A DNA stretch of 64,000 bases from an uncultured Akkermansia sp. (GCA_944390825.1 CALXRG010000002.1:109243-173242), one strand, 5' to 3'. Positions 44,324-53,719 are shown, counted from the stretch's first letter. Translations and numbers: made by a program. Notes: generated from the letters alone by a model not told the origin.

Positions 44324-45307
44324 ATGAAGATCAATAAACTTATGGGGGCTGCGCTCCCTGTTTTGGGGGCAACCATGGTGGTCTGCCCTGCGATCAGCGG
44401 CGTAGCGCTGGCAGATGATTATACGGGTTGGCAGACTTCTCACCCGGAATGGGAGCTCGTTTTCTCTGATGATTTCAATGGGACTGAGCTTGATACCACG
44501 AAGTGGAACAGGATTGACTACGTTGGCTGGAACGTCTCAGACTGGCGTAAGTACCAGTCGCGGGATGACGAGCTTGTCACGGTGAATGGGGATGGTACGG
44601 TATCGCTCTGGGGTAAGTACGGGGATTACACCAGCCAGGCGGATCAGGCTGGCACCAATGATACCTACGCTTGCGGCGGTATCTTCACGGATAAGACGTT
44701 TGCCTTCCAATATGGCTATGTCGAGGTGCGAGCCAAATTTGACTGTACGGCTGGAGCATGGCCAGCCATTTGGATGATGCCTACCGATGGCTCAAACTGG
44801 CCGAAGATGGGTGAGATCGACATCATGGAGCACTTGAATTATCAGGGTATCGTGCACCAGACGATCCATTACAACGGCGCTGATGGCACTAGAACGTCCC
44901 AGTCGACGACCGACGCTAACGGAAATAGTACGGCATATTTTGATCAAGATGACCCGAATGATAAACTCGCCTTCCACACCTATGGCGTGGAGTGGACGGA
45001 GGATGGCGTCAAGTTCTACATGGATGGGAAGTGTACAGCGACCTTTAACACGAAAACCAATAATCCAAATTGGCCATTCAACAAGGATGACAATCCCTAC
45101 TACCTCCTGTTGGATATGCAGTATGGCGGACAATGGGTGGAGGATGCTTTGCCGGATGGATCATCGCTCAACCCGAACCCCAATGTCGCGATGACCATCG
45201 ATTACGTCCGCGTCTATTCGACACCGCAGGCCGTGCCCGAGCCCGCAACGGCTACGTTGAGCCTGCTGGCGCTCGCTGCGTTGGCTGCACGCCGTCGCCG
45301 CCGCTGA
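44324..45307 (+). CDS. Secreted GH16 glycoside hydrolase with PEP-CTERM tail, second copy
   Basis: The 327-residue protein is a close paralogue of its upstream neighbour: same start to the mature domain (DDYTGWQTSHPEWELVFSDD), same catalytic EIDIMEH and same cleft segments. After the jelly roll comes a PEP-CTERM sorting signal: VPEPATATLSLLALAALAA followed by a run of arginines, which in Verrucomicrobiota and other exosortase bacteria directs processing at the cell surface. The signal peptide covers about residues 1-28. A strong terminator follows. Base composition is a little more AT-rich than the first copy. Confidence 0.93.
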   Translation: MKINKLMGAALPVLGATMVVCPAISGVALADDYTGWQTSHPEWELVFSDDFNGTELDTTKWNRIDYVGWNVSDWRKYQSRDDELVTVNGDGTVSLWGKYGDYTSQADQAGTNDTYACGGIFTDKTFAFQYGYVEVRAKFDCTAGAWPAIWMMPTDGSNWPKMGEIDIMEHLNYQGIVHQTIHYNGADGTRTSQSTTDANGNSTAYFDQDDPNDKLAFHTYGVEWTEDGVKFYMDGKCTATFNTKTNNPNWPFNKDDNPYYLLLDMQYGGQWVEDALPDGSSLNPNPNVAMTIDYVRVYSTPQAVPEPATATLSLLALAALAARRRRR

Positions 45308-45343
45308 GGTCCGGCAACTTTCTTCCTGCTCTTTTTGCGTCCG

Positions 45344-45379
45344 CCGCCTGCCTGCTCATGAGCCGGCAGGCGGTTTTTT
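45344..45379 (+). terminator. Terminator after the GH16 pair
   Basis: CCGCCTGCC (45344-45352) pairs with GGCAGGCGG (45365-45373), followed by six T residues. Confidence 0.9.
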
Positions 45380-45441
45380 GCCGGGGCGGGGGGCAGGAGG
45401 CTTCATGATGCGTGCGGTCGGTGGTGCCAGAGTGCCGGCAG

Positions 45442-45476
45442 AAAACAAAAAGCAGCTCTGCATGGTGCAGAGCTGC
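45442..45476 (-). terminator. Terminator of the rplU-rpmA operon
   Basis: GCAGCTCTGCA (45452-45462) pairs with TGCAGAGCTGC (45466-45476). On the minus strand it is followed by TTTTTGTTTTC, and it lies 56 bases beyond the rpmA stop. Confidence 0.88.
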
Positions 45477-45531
45477 CCGCTGATAGGGAATCTGTGAGTG
45501 GTGCCGTGGACTGCACGTCCACAGGCGCCGG

Positions 45532-45780
45532 TTACGCCTCCGGTGCGACGTTGACGCGGCGGCCTTCGCGGTCGAAGAACACGCGGCCATCGACCAGGGA
45601 GAAGATCGTGTAGTCGCGACCCATGCCGACACCCTTGCCGGGATGGAACTTCGTGCCGCGCTGACGCACGATGATGTTGCCGGCGATGACGGACTGACCG
45701 CCGAATTTCTTCACGCCGAGGCGCTTGCTGCGGGAATCGCGACCGTTGCGGACGGAACCTTGACCTTTCTTATGTGCCAT
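45532..45780 (-). CDS. rpmA: 50S ribosomal protein bL27
   Basis: The 82-residue product is textbook L27: [20 protein letters not shown] at the start, then [41 protein letters not shown] and a short C-terminus. It starts directly with MAHKKG, without the N-terminal extension that Firmicutes cleave. It follows rplU after 36 bases. Confidence 0.98.
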   Translation of the reverse strand: MAHKKGQGSVRNGRDSRSKRLGVKKFGGQSVIAGNIIVRQRGTKFHPGKGVGMGRDYTIFSLVDGRVFFDREGRRVNVAPEA

Positions 45781-45816
45781 GACTTGTAAAAATCAGCTTG
45801 TGGGGGTTAGTAACAA

Positions 45817-46137
45817 TCAGGCGTTGATCGCGGTGATCTCGACCTTGGTGAGTGCGGCGCGGAAGCCCTTCTTCTTGTGGAAGCCTTTGCGGCGCTTGAA
45901 CTTGAAGGCGATGCCCTTGGCGCCACGGGCCTCGGGGTCGAGTACCTTGGCCGTCACGGTAGCACCGGCCACCACGGGTGTGCCTACCTTCGTCTCAGCT
46001 CCGTCTTCGACAAGCAGAACCTTGTCGAACGTCGCCTCGCCATCCTTCTCCAGTCCTGCGATGCGATCCACGGTGAGCACGTCACCGACCGTCACCCGGT
46101 ACTGCTTGCTGCCGGAAGTGAATACTGCGTATGCCAT
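45817..46137 (-). CDS. rplU: 50S ribosomal protein bL21
   Basis: The start at 46137 gives 106 residues: MAYAVFTSGSKQYRVTVGD, then VLLVEDGAETKVGTPVVAGA and the basic C-terminal FKFKRRKGFHKKKGFR typical of L21. The frame continues upstream without a stop, but that part is antisense to tsaE. It forms an operon with rpmA. Confidence 0.97.
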   Translation of the reverse strand: MAYAVFTSGSKQYRVTVGDVLTVDRIAGLEKDGEATFDKVLLVEDGAETKVGTPVVAGATVTAKVLDPEARGAKGIAFKFKRRKGFHKKKGFRAALTKVEITAINA

Positions 46138-46161
46138 AGTTTTGCGAATTTTAAGATTGCT

Positions 46162-46210
46162 CCCGCTCGCGCGGGCTGGCACATTATAGACATATGCAGG
46201 CTTTTGGCAA
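46162..46210 (-). promoter_or_regulatory. rplU promoter and leader hairpin
   Basis: On the minus strand TTGCCA (46205-46210), a 16-base spacer and consensus TATAAT (46183-46188). The transcript should start near 46176 and opens with CCCGC/GCGGG around TCGC (46162-46175), a small hairpin that could mediate L21 autoregulation. Confidence 0.75.
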
Positions 46211-46219
46211 GCGAAATCT

Positions 46220-46233
46220 GCAAAAATTTTTGC
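46220..46233. promoter_or_regulatory. Perfect AT-rich palindrome between rplU and tsaE
   Basis: GCAAAAATTTTTGC is a perfect 14-base palindrome placed between the divergent rplU promoter and the tsaE start codon at 46240. It may be an operator or a curved-DNA element. Confidence 0.5.
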
Positions 46234-46239
46234 AAAAAG

Positions 46240-46689
46240 ATGAAAAAATGGAAAAAAATTTTTCGAAATGGGTCGGTTGAGACTTATGGTGAGGCGGAGA
46301 TGGTGGCGCTGGGCCGTGCGATGGCGGCCGAGCTGGAGGCGGGTGACGTGCTGGGGCTGGTGGGGGATTTGGGCGCCGGCAAGACCCACCTCATCCAGGG
46401 GATGCTGGAGGGGCTGGGGTGTACGGATGCCGGAGCCAGCCCCACGTTCGCGCTGGTGCACGAGCACACGGGCGGACGCTTGCCGGTGGCGCATTTCGAT
46501 TTTTACCGTATGAAATCGCCGGATGAAGCCCTTGGCATCGGCTGGGATGAGTACCTGACCGGTGATTCGGTGCTGATGGTCGAGTGGGCAGACCGCTTCG
46601 ACGGTGAGCTCATGCCGGCTGCGACTCAGTGGCTGGTGCTGCGCCATGAGGGGCCGACGCAGCGCCGGGTGTCGCTGGCCGGTTATTGA
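46240..46689 (+). CDS. tsaE: tRNA threonylcarbamoyladenosine biosynthesis ATPase TsaE
   Basis: TsaE is the ATPase of the TsaB-TsaD-TsaE complex that makes t6A37 in tRNAs. The 149-residue protein has Walker A VGDLGAGKTHLIQGML, the family motif SPTFALVHEH, HFDFYRMKSPDEALGIGWDEYL and VEWADRF. The start at 46240 (MKKWKKIFRN) lies in an AT-rich stretch; a later start cannot be excluded. It is divergent from rplU. Confidence 0.95.
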   Translation: MKKWKKIFRNGSVETYGEAEMVALGRAMAAELEAGDVLGLVGDLGAGKTHLIQGMLEGLGCTDAGASPTFALVHEHTGGRLPVAHFDFYRMKSPDEALGIGWDEYLTGDSVLMVEWADRFDGELMPAATQWLVLRHEGPTQRRVSLAGY

Positions 46690-46820
46690 GCGCCTGCCCG
46701 GGTGAGGCTGTTGCCGTGCCCGGTTCGCCGGGCGCCGCTGCCGCCGCCCCGGAGCTCCCGGAGCCCTTGGTGTGCCTTGCGCCCCGGTGTACCCGGTGTG
46801 CGCTGAGCCCCCGGTGCGTC

Positions 46821-48158
46821 TTATTTGCCGAGGCAGAAGGTGGAGAAGACGCGCGTGAGGATGTCCTCGGTATCGACGCGGCCGGAGATGGAGCCCAGCG
46901 CATCGATGGCTTCATAGAGGTCGACGGCGGTGTACTCCGGTGATGCTGCAGCCCGGAAAGCGTCGGCTGCGCGCTGAAGGGCCTCGCGCGCCTGGAGCAG
47001 GGCGTAGCGGTGGCGGGCATTGATGGCGGCGTAGCTGTCCAGGTCGCCCGGTTCGTGCAGGAAAAGGGCGGTGATGGCAGCCTCCAGCTCATCGCGGCCC
47101 TCGCCCGTGCGGCAGGAGTAGCGGATGCCCGTGCGTGTCGCCTGGTCCGGGTGCAGGGGCAGATCGCATTTGTTGAGCAGCAGCAGGTGCCTGGCACCGA
47201 TGACGCCCGGCGGCAGATCCACGGGCGGTTGGGTGGCATCCGCTACTTCGATGACCAGATCGGCAGAGGCTCCCGCTGCCATGCTGCGCTTCATGCCGGC
47301 GCATTCGATCGCGTCGTCGCTTTCGTGCAGGCCGGCGGTGTCGATGAGGCGCAGGCACAGGCCGCCCAGTGTGACTGTTTCTTCGATGGTGTCGCGGGTC
47401 GTGCCGGCGGTGTTGCTGACGATGGCCCGCTCGAAGCCCAGCAGCGAGTTGAGCAGGCTGGATTTACCCACGTTCGGGGCTCCGACGATGGCCGTGCGCA
47501 CGCCTTCGCGCAGCACCCGGCCTTCATCCGCCGTTGCCAGCAGGCGCCGCAGAATCGTGTCCGCAGAGCTGATTTTGCTGAGCATCTGCTCTACGGTGTC
47601 GGGCGCGATTTCTTCCTCGGGGAAGTCGATGTAGGCGGTGGTGTGAGCCGTGACGTCCACCAGGAGGTCGAGCGCTTGCTGTACCCGGTCGTGAATCGCC
47701 CCTTGCAGCTGATTCTGGGCGGCGCGGAGGGCCAGATCGCTGCCGGCGGAGATGACGTCCATGACGGCCTCGGCCTGAGTGAGGTCGAGCTTGCCGTTCT
47801 CAAAGGCGCGGCGGGTGAACTCCCCCGGCTCCGCCGGGCGGGCGCCGCAGGCCAGCACCCGCTCCAGCAGGCGCCGGGTCACGAGTATGCCGCCGTGGCA
47901 GCTGAGCTCCACGACGTCTTCCCCGGTGAAGCTCGCCGGTGCCTGAAAGTACGTTGCCACCACTTCGTCAAGCACCAGCCCCTGAGCGTCGCGCACGCGC
48001 AGCAGGGTCGCATGCCGGGGCCGGAGCGGCCTGGTCCGGCCGCTGCACGCTGCTGTTACCTGCCTGGCACCGGGGCCGCTGATGCGGATGATGGCGATGG
48101 CGCCGGTGCCGGGGGCGGTGGCGACGGCGGCGATGGTATCATGGGCGGGGTCGTTCAT
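46821..48158 (-). CDS. mnmE: tRNA modification GTPase MnmE
   Basis: MnmE works with MnmG on wobble uridines. The 445-residue protein shows the N-terminal formyl-THF-binding domain ([22 protein letters not shown]), the helical domain, the inserted G domain with [19 protein letters not shown] and NKCD, and the C-terminal FCLGK motif whose cysteine is essential in E. coli MnmE. It is a single gene here, far from mnmG (18,561-20,468). Confidence 0.97.
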   Translation of the reverse strand: MNDPAHDTIAAVATAPGTGAIAIIRISGPGARQVTAACSGRTRPLRPRHATLLRVRDAQGLVLDEVVATYFQAPASFTGEDVVELSCHGGILVTRRLLERVLACGARPAEPGEFTRRAFENGKLDLTQAEAVMDVISAGSDLALRAAQNQLQGAIHDRVQQALDLLVDVTAHTTAYIDFPEEEIAPDTVEQMLSKISSADTILRRLLATADEGRVLREGVRTAIVGAPNVGKSSLLNSLLGFERAIVSNTAGTTRDTIEETVTLGGLCLRLIDTAGLHESDDAIECAGMKRSMAAGASADLVIEVADATQPPVDLPPGVIGARHLLLLNKCDLPLHPDQATRTGIRYSCRTGEGRDELEAAITALFLHEPGDLDSYAAINARHRYALLQAREALQRAADAFRAAASPEYTAVDLYEAIDALGSISGRVDTEDILTRVFSTFCLGK

Positions 48159-48252
48159 GGGCTTATCTTCTCATATTCATGACAGAATGTCCAACGAAAT
48201 GGCGGGTTTCCTGCTTTACGGCCTGGGGGAATGGCTGGTAAGATAGCCGGTG

Positions 48253-49137
48253 ATGAAGAAGGTGCTGCTCATCGTGGGGGTGCTGATCGCGGCGGCGTTC
48301 CTCTGGCTGTGCAAGCTGGGGGGCGAAGAGGCGCGCGAGGTCATCTTCCGCGGCAGTGTGATGGATTTGCCGACGGATCAGCAGATCATGAACCGCTACC
48401 GGGAGCGCAGCGAGGAGGGCCGGGAGGTGCGCGCTGCGCATGTGGTGCTGCCGATGGAGGATGGGACGCGGGTGAGCGGCTGGCTGTTCGACCGTGGGAA
48501 GCGGGCGCCGCTGGTGGCGGTTTACGGGGGTAATAATATGCAGATCGGATCGCTGCTGAGCTGGGCGCTGCGCGATAAGACCCGTTCGTATCTGATGATT
48601 AATTACCGGGGCTACGGCAGCAGCGAGGGCAAGCCATCCGAAAAGAGCGTGGTCAGGGATGCGATTGCCTGCCTCGATTGGGCCAGCAAGAAGATAGGAA
48701 AGCCCAAAACGGTGGCGTTGGTGGGGTTCAGTCTGGGGACCGGCGTGGCGACGCAGGTGGCCGCAGCCTGCGACCCCGCGGTGCTGGTGCTGATCTGCCC
48801 CTTTGACAGCATCCTCAATACGGCTTGTGATTATGTGCCGATTTTGCCGTATTTCATCGTGAGGGACCGGTTTGACTCAGCGGCTTGTGCGCCGGATCTG
48901 CGCTGCCGCGTGGTGATCCTGGCGGCAAGCCGGGACCGGGTGATTCTGCCGGAGCGGACGGCCCGGCTGCGCGAGGCTCTGGGGCGCAGGCATGAGTACC
49001 ACCGCTTCGATGCCGGTCACGGCTCGATTATGCAGGCGCGTGGTTTCCTCCGGACTCTCTTCGAGTCGCTGCCGGAGGGGCTGAGCCCTGAGGAGAGCCG
49101 CAGAAGCTGGAGCCGTCAGGAACGGCGCCGTCATTGA
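48253..49137 (+). CDS. Membrane-anchored alpha/beta-hydrolase
   Basis: The 294-residue protein starts with a hydrophobic anchor or signal (VLLIVGVLIAAAFLWLC). The hydrolase fold shows VAVYGGNNMQIGS, MINYRGYGSSEGKPSE, and the nucleophile elbow GFSLGTGVA, with RYEYHRFDAGHGS-like DAGHGS near the end carrying the His. It resembles the YfhR/BEM46 family of extracytoplasmic hydrolases of unknown substrate. The GTG at 48250 is in frame directly before the ATG. The basic, Arg-rich C-terminus is unusual. Confidence 0.83.
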   Translation: MKKVLLIVGVLIAAAFLWLCKLGGEEAREVIFRGSVMDLPTDQQIMNRYRERSEEGREVRAAHVVLPMEDGTRVSGWLFDRGKRAPLVAVYGGNNMQIGSLLSWALRDKTRSYLMINYRGYGSSEGKPSEKSVVRDAIACLDWASKKIGKPKTVALVGFSLGTGVATQVAAACDPAVLVLICPFDSILNTACDYVPILPYFIVRDRFDSAACAPDLRCRVVILAASRDRVILPERTARLREALGRRHEYHRFDAGHGSIMQARGFLRTLFESLPEGLSPEESRRSWSRQERRRH

Positions 49138-49184
49138 TGCCCGCACGATAGCCGGAACCGGGCGAAATACGCGAAAGGCACCGC

Positions 49185-49226
49185 GCCGTTGGGGAGGGTG
49201 CCTGTGCCGTTGGGGAGGGTGCCTGT
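49185..49226. repeat. 21-base tandem duplication downstream of sdaA
   Basis: Positions 49185-49205 are repeated exactly at 49206-49226 (unit begins GCCGTTGGGGAGGG). It lies 20 bases beyond the sdaA stop codon. Confidence 0.95.
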
Positions 49227-49245
49227 GCGGGACGCGCGGGGGCGG

Positions 49246-50634
49246 TCAGCAGGTCAGGGCGTTTTTGGCAAGGCCTGCGAGCGAGGTTTCCCTGAAGCCG
49301 TCCTGGAGGGCGCGGCCGGTCTCATACATGGTCTTGATAACGCTGTCGAGACTGACAAAGTGGGAGCCATCGCCGCGCATGGCCAGGCGGGCGGCATTGA
49401 CCGCCTTCACGGCGCCAATGGCATTGCGCTCGATGCAGGGCACCTGCACGAGCCCACAGATCGGGTCACAGGTCAGCCCGAGGTTGTGCTCCATGGCGAT
49501 TTCCGCGGCATTCTCAATCTGCGCGTAGGTGCCGCCCATCGCGGCGGCCAGACCAGCGGCTGCCATCGAGCAGGCAACGCCCACTTCACCCTGGCAGCCG
49601 ACTTCCGCGCCGCTGATGGAGGCGTTGGCCCGGTAGAGGCTGCAGATGGCCGAAGCTGTCAGCAGGATGATCTCCGTGCCTTTCTCGCGGTTGTGCGGTG
49701 CTTCCTTGTGGCCGAAGCGGTTGAAGTAGCGCAGCACGGAGGGGAGTACACCCGCTGAGCCCATGGTGGGCGCGGTGACGACCCGGCCCCCAGCGGCGTT
49801 TTCTTCCGAGACGGCAAAGGCCCAGAGGTTGATCCAGTCGATGATCATCAGCGCGTCTTCATCGTTGTTGCGGAACTTGGTTTCCAGACGGCGGTATATT
49901 TGGGAAGCGCGGCGGCCGAGCTTGAGGCTGCCCGGCAGGGTGCCGGCTGCGGCCATGCCGCGCAGGATGGCCTGATCCATCACGTCTGCGATGTGCTTGA
50001 TGTAGTGGCGCACGATGGGAGCCGGGCGCAGGGAGCATTCGTTGTTGAAGATGAGGGCGGCGATGGAGAGTTTTTCGCGTTGGCAGATGTCAATCAGCTC
50101 GCGGCAGGAGCCGAAGGGGTAGGGAACGTTCGGGGGATTGGGAGCAGAGAGGCTCATCTCATCTTCGCGCCGGATGGCTCCGCCGCCGATGGAGAAGTAT
50201 ACTTCGCTGAGCTGTTCCCGGCCGGCTTCATCAGAGGCGGTGAAGCGCATGCCGTTGGCGTGTTGGGGAAGGGTGATGTGTTTGCACAGCTCGATGTCCG
50301 CATCCATATCAAAGGGGATGAATTGCTGGCCTCCGAGTACGAGCTGGTGCCTGCGCCGTACTTCGCCAATGATGTCGGCTGTGGTATCTACCGTTTCGGC
50401 CTGTTGCCCCATCAGCCCGTAGACCAGTGCCCCGGGTGTGCCGTGGCCTTCACCTGTCAGGGCGAGCGAGCCGTACAGTTGTACCTGGATGCGTCTGACT
50501 CTGCTGAGCAGGTGGGAGGTTTTCAGGTTGTCCACAAAGCGGGCAGCGGCGCGCATCGGCCCCATGGTGTGCGAGCTGGAGGGTCCGATGCCGATGGAAA
50601 AGACATCAAAAAGGCTGGTGTAGGTCTGGGACAT
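49246..50634 (-). CDS. sdaA: L-serine dehydratase, single-chain iron-sulfur type
   Basis: SdaA deaminates L-serine to pyruvate with a 4Fe-4S cluster. The 462-residue protein has the beta-like N-terminal half ([21 protein letters not shown]) and the alpha-like C-terminal half ([48 protein letters not shown]) fused in one chain, as in E. coli. The cluster cysteines are all visible in the last two motifs. It lies downstream of kbl on the same strand, linking threonine/glycine and serine catabolism. Confidence 0.97.
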   Translation of the reverse strand: MSQTYTSLFDVFSIGIGPSSSHTMGPMRAAARFVDNLKTSHLLSRVRRIQVQLYGSLALTGEGHGTPGALVYGLMGQQAETVDTTADIIGEVRRRHQLVLGGQQFIPFDMDADIELCKHITLPQHANGMRFTASDEAGREQLSEVYFSIGGGAIRREDEMSLSAPNPPNVPYPFGSCRELIDICQREKLSIAALIFNNECSLRPAPIVRHYIKHIADVMDQAILRGMAAAGTLPGSLKLGRRASQIYRRLETKFRNNDEDALMIIDWINLWAFAVSEENAAGGRVVTAPTMGSAGVLPSVLRYFNRFGHKEAPHNREKGTEIILLTASAICSLYRANASISGAEVGCQGEVGVACSMAAAGLAAAMGGTYAQIENAAEIAMEHNLGLTCDPICGLVQVPCIERNAIGAVKAVNAARLAMRGDGSHFVSLDSVIKTMYETGRALQDGFRETSLAGLAKNALTC

Positions 50635-50687
50635 AGAGGAATGGGTTGCCGGGAAGGGGCGTGCGTGGGGCCGGGGGTATACATAAC

Positions 50688-50714
50688 ACGGCAGCCCGTT
50701 GCGGGGCTGCCGTG
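50688..50714 (-). terminator. Hairpin between kbl and sdaA
   Basis: CACGGCAGCCC (50688-50698) pairs with GGGCTGCCGTG (50704-50714), 22 bases beyond the kbl stop. The T run is poor, so it may only attenuate. Confidence 0.65.
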
Positions 50715-50736
50715 CTTAGTGATTGCGCTGTGAGGG

Positions 50737-51936
50737 TTACTTGATGAGGCCAAGCTCGCGGCCGGCAGTGGCAAAGGCATCGATAGCACGGTCGAGTTGC
50801 TCGGTGGTGTGGGCGGCAGAGATCTGCGTGCGGATACGGGCCTGATCCTTGGGGACGACGGGGTAGAAGAATCCCATGGCGTAGACGCCGAGCTCCAGCA
50901 GGCGGTCGCTCATCTTCTGGGAGAGCGCGGCATCGCCAATCATGACCGGCACAATAGCGTGACCGGCGCCGGCCAGCGTGAAGCCGCACTGCTCCATGCC
51001 TTTGCGGAAATACGCCGCATTGCTCTGTACCTTCTCGGTGAGCTCAGTGGATTCCTCCAGCATGTCGATCACCTTGATGGTGGTCGCGGCGATGGCGGGC
51101 ATCACGCTGTTGGAGAAGAGGTAGGGGCGTGCCTTCTGGCGCAGGATGTCAACAATCTCCTTGCGGGCCGACACATAACCGCCGGAAGCACCGCCCAGGG
51201 CCTTGCCGAAGGTGCCGGTCGTGATGTCGATCTTGCCGAAGAGGCCGCAGTACTCGTGCGTGCCGCGGCCGCGCTTGCCCAGCACACCTGTGGCGTGCGA
51301 TTCGTCGAAGTGCACCAGAGCACCGTATTTCTCGGCCAGGGCATGGATCTTATCGAGGCTGGCGATAATGCCGTCCATCGAGAACACGCCATCGGTGGAA
51401 ATGAGAATGGTGCGGGCTCCGTTGGCCTTGGCTTCCTGGAGCTTGGCCTCGAGGTCAGCCATGTCGTTGTTCGCATAGCGGTAACGGGCTGCCTTGCAGA
51501 GGCGCACGCCGTCAATGATGGAAGCGTGGTTGAGTGAGTCGGAGATGATGGCATCTTCCTTGGTGAGCAACGCCTCAAACAGGCCGCCGTTGGCATCGAA
51601 GCAGGAACCGAACAGAATCGTCGCCTCCGTGCCGAGGAAAGCGCTCAGCCTCTCCTCCAGCTGCTGGTGCAGGGTCTGGGTGCCGCAGATGAAACGCACA
51701 GAAGCCATGCCGAAGCCCCAGCGGTTGATCGCCTCGCGGGCGGTCTCCATCAGCACGGGGTTATTGGCAAGGCCGAGGTAGTTGTTGGCGCACATGTTGA
51801 TGACCTTGCTGCCATCGCGCAGACCCACCTCCGAGTACTGGGGGGTGTCGATGTAGCGCTCCTGCTTGAACAGACCGGCGGCTTTCATGGCCTCGAGGTC
51901 CGCGATCAGACGATTTTTAAATTCGGTGTTGTACAT
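50737..51936 (-). CDS. kbl: Glycine C-acetyltransferase (2-amino-3-ketobutyrate CoA ligase)
   Basis: Kbl cleaves 2-amino-3-ketobutyrate with CoA to glycine and acetyl-CoA in threonine breakdown. The 399-residue PLP enzyme shows [48 protein letters not shown] and the PLP lysine in [14 protein letters not shown]. It belongs to the alpha-oxoamine synthase family, and the length and MCANNYLG start fit Kbl rather than BioF. Threonine dehydrogenase (tdh) is not adjacent. It has a strong promoter. Confidence 0.95.
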   Translation of the reverse strand: MYNTEFKNRLIADLEAMKAAGLFKQERYIDTPQYSEVGLRDGSKVINMCANNYLGLANNPVLMETAREAINRWGFGMASVRFICGTQTLHQQLEERLSAFLGTEATILFGSCFDANGGLFEALLTKEDAIISDSLNHASIIDGVRLCKAARYRYANNDMADLEAKLQEAKANGARTILISTDGVFSMDGIIASLDKIHALAEKYGALVHFDESHATGVLGKRGRGTHEYCGLFGKIDITTGTFGKALGGASGGYVSARKEIVDILRQKARPYLFSNSVMPAIAATTIKVIDMLEESTELTEKVQSNAAYFRKGMEQCGFTLAGAGHAIVPVMIGDAALSQKMSDRLLELGVYAMGFFYPVVPKDQARIRTQISAAHTTEQLDRAIDAFATAGRELGLIK

Positions 51937-51969
51937 ATGGGAAAACGGGCTGCTGTAATAGTCCGCCCG

Positions 51970-51998
51970 ATTGTAGCTTCTAACCTCTCGTTAGTCAA
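51970..51998 (-). promoter_or_regulatory. kbl promoter
   Basis: On the minus strand TTGACT (51993-51998), a 17-base spacer and TACAAT (51970-51975), leaving a leader of about 27 bases. Confidence 0.8.
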
Positions 51999-52150
51999 TG
52001 CGATAATCTGGCATTTTGCAGGAAGCGTGTTGGCGCTTAAGCCTCGGATGAGAACTTAACCGGGGTGCTCCCTGCGATGGAGCAGTGGCACCAGGGTGGG
52101 GAAGCCGTGCCTGACGGTAATGGAGCTTGGCCTTGCTCCCACTGTCCCGC

Positions 52151-52250
52151 AAAAAAAGCGGGAGTGCCATTGCACTCCCGCCCTTCTGGAGGAGGAATCA
52201 TCATCCCCCGCACGCAATAGACGTCACTTGCGGCGGCGGCAGAGCCACCC
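52151..52250 (-). ncRNA. Candidate small RNA with its own promoter and terminator
   Basis: A promoter at 52257-52285 and a textbook terminator (GCGGGAGTGC/GCACTCCCGC, 52158-52181, then seven T residues on the minus strand) delimit a transcript of about 100 bases. The body can fold as CCGC-CGCAA with TTGCG-T-GCGG and contains an unpaired CCTCCTCC segment. No open frame of note is present. It lies between kbl and the HU-like gene. Confidence 0.6.
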
Positions 52251-52256
52251 TGCGGC

Positions 52257-52285
52257 AGGGTAGATTTTTTGCGCTTGGAAGTCAA
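52257..52285 (-). promoter_or_regulatory. Promoter of the candidate small RNA
   Basis: On the minus strand TTGACT (52280-52285), a 17-base spacer and TACCCT (52257-52262). Confidence 0.65.
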
Positions 52286-52377
52286 GAAGAAAATGCTAGT
52301 ACTCAGGCAAAAACGAATTGTTGCATCATCAATCGTGCCGAAACAGACCAAGACAACGAGGCAGATGAGCCGCAAAA

Positions 52378-52725
52378 TTAACATCCGGGCTTCAAAACCG
52401 GTGATCCTGTGGCAGGGAAGGCGCAGTTGTCCGGCGAGGGGGCCGTCGGTTGGTGGGGCTGACGTTGCGCGGGGGCGGGATGGAAGGTGATGGTGTTGCG
52501 GGGTGGCAGCAGGTGTTCGGTGGCGGTGCCGGGGATCAGGAGGCGGCGTGCTGCCCGGTGGGTGACGCGGAAGCTGCCGAATCCGGCTAATTTTACTTCG
52601 CCGTCTCGGAGCAGGCCGTAGCGGATGCCGCTCAGGACGGCATTCAGGGCAAGCTCGGCTGCCATGGTCGTGGCGGTGCCGCCAAGAGAACGACGAACGG
52701 TGTCGAGGAGGTCCTGCCGTTTCAT
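52378..52725 (-). CDS. HU-family DNA-binding protein, divergent
   Basis: The 115-residue product starts MKRQDLLDTVRRSLGG and has the HU plan: two helices, then DGEVKLAGFGSFRVTHRAAR, corresponding to the strands and the GFGxF motif that lead into the DNA-binding arms. The arm tip differs from canonical HU (LLIPGTATEHLLPPR in place of the NPQTG motif), and a Pro/Gln-rich tail of about 25 residues follows. It may be a specialised nucleoid protein. It ends about 90 bases before the small-RNA promoter. Confidence 0.75.
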   Translation of the reverse strand: MKRQDLLDTVRRSLGGTATTMAAELALNAVLSGIRYGLLRDGEVKLAGFGSFRVTHRAARRLLIPGTATEHLLPPRNTITFHPAPAQRQPHQPTAPSPDNCAFPATGSPVLKPGC

Positions 52726-52747
52726 GCGGTGTCGGGGAGGGGAGCTT

Positions 52748-52815
52748 CTTCATCCCGCCGGTATCTTCATCCGGCGGTACTTTTATCCCTGCGGTAACTT
52801 AATCCCTGCGGCCGG
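52748..52815. repeat. Four degenerate 17-base repeats at the YugP-like gene's stop codon
   Basis: Units at 52748, 52765, 52782 and 52799 follow the pattern TTCATCCNGCGGTA. The stop codon of the protease gene lies in the last unit. Confidence 0.8.
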
Positions 52816-53596
52816 CGGAGCGGGACAGGATGATGATGGCATAGTAGGCCAGTGCCGCGATGGAGGAAAGTGCGGCCGAGACGTAGGTCATGGCTGCCCA
52901 GCGCAGCGCGGTAGCTGCCTGGCCGTGCATCGCCCGGTCGGCAATGCCGCTTGCGTTCATCCAGGCCAGGGCTCGCATGGAGGCGTTGAACTCGACGGGC
53001 AGGGTTACCAGCGCGAAGAGCGTCGTGGTGCCGAAGAGGGCAAGCCCAATCCACGCGACGGTGGGGTCATGGCTGACGCCTACCATCAGCAGGCCGATGA
53101 TGAGGACAATCTGCCCCAGTCGGGAGCCAATGCCGACGAGCGGTACGAGGGCTGTGCGCATGGTGAGCCAGGAGTAGGCTCGGGCGTGCTGGAGGGCATG
53201 CCCGCATTCGTGGGTGGCGACGGCCATGGCGGCGACGGTGGCTTGGTTGTAGACGGTTTCGCTGAGGTTGACGGTTTTGTCGACGGGGTTATAGTGGTCC
53301 GTGAGCTGGCCGGGCGTGGAGATGACGCGCACGTCGGTGATGCCGTTCTCTTCCAGCATGCGGCGGGCGACTTCGGCGCCGGTGTAAGGAGCCGGCTCCT
53401 GGGAGTAGGTGTTCATGAAGTGCATCATGCGCTGCTGCACGATGAAGCCGATGAGGCCGGCACCCAGCAGGAGCAGAAGCCCCAGCATGGTGGCGCCGCT
53501 GAAGCCTGCCATGCCGCCGGGTGTGCCGTAAAAGTCGCTGTTGCTGCTGACGTGGTAGGCGTATTGGGCCAGAAGGGGTGAGAAGAAAGAATCCAT
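52799..53596 (-). CDS. YugP-like zinc metallopeptidase (membrane)
   Basis: The 265-residue protein belongs to the neutral zinc metallopeptidase family of Bacillus YugP. The zinc site is VATHECGHALQHA at about residues 127-139, with PVEFNAS contributing the third ligand further on. Four membrane segments flank it (about residues 33-53, 145-165, 170-195 and 235-258). Its substrate is unknown. Confidence 0.88.
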   Translation of the reverse strand: MDSFFSPLLAQYAYHVSSNSDFYGTPGGMAGFSGATMLGLLLLLGAGLIGFIVQQRMMHFMNTYSQEPAPYTGAEVARRMLEENGITDVRVISTPGQLTDHYNPVDKTVNLSETVYNQATVAAMAVATHECGHALQHARAYSWLTMRTALVPLVGIGSRLGQIVLIIGLLMVGVSHDPTVAWIGLALFGTTTLFALVTLPVEFNASMRALAWMNASGIADRAMHGQAATALRWAAMTYVSAALSSIAALAYYAIIILSRSAGRRD

Positions 53597-53719
53597 AACG
53601 GCTTCAGGCTAGCATGTGCTCCTGTGGCAGGCAACGCCAAAGTGTGACTGCGCGGTGAAAAGCGCGTCATGGGGGACGGTCGGGTGCCTTGGGGTGCTGT
53701 CGCCAGGGCGGGAGCGGCC

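Noticed and set aside
52037..52753. A 238-codon minus-strand frame covering the HU-like gene and the small-RNA region
   Set aside because: It is a different frame of the HU-like gene at its start and crosses a promoter and terminator; the HU frame shows clear homology instead.
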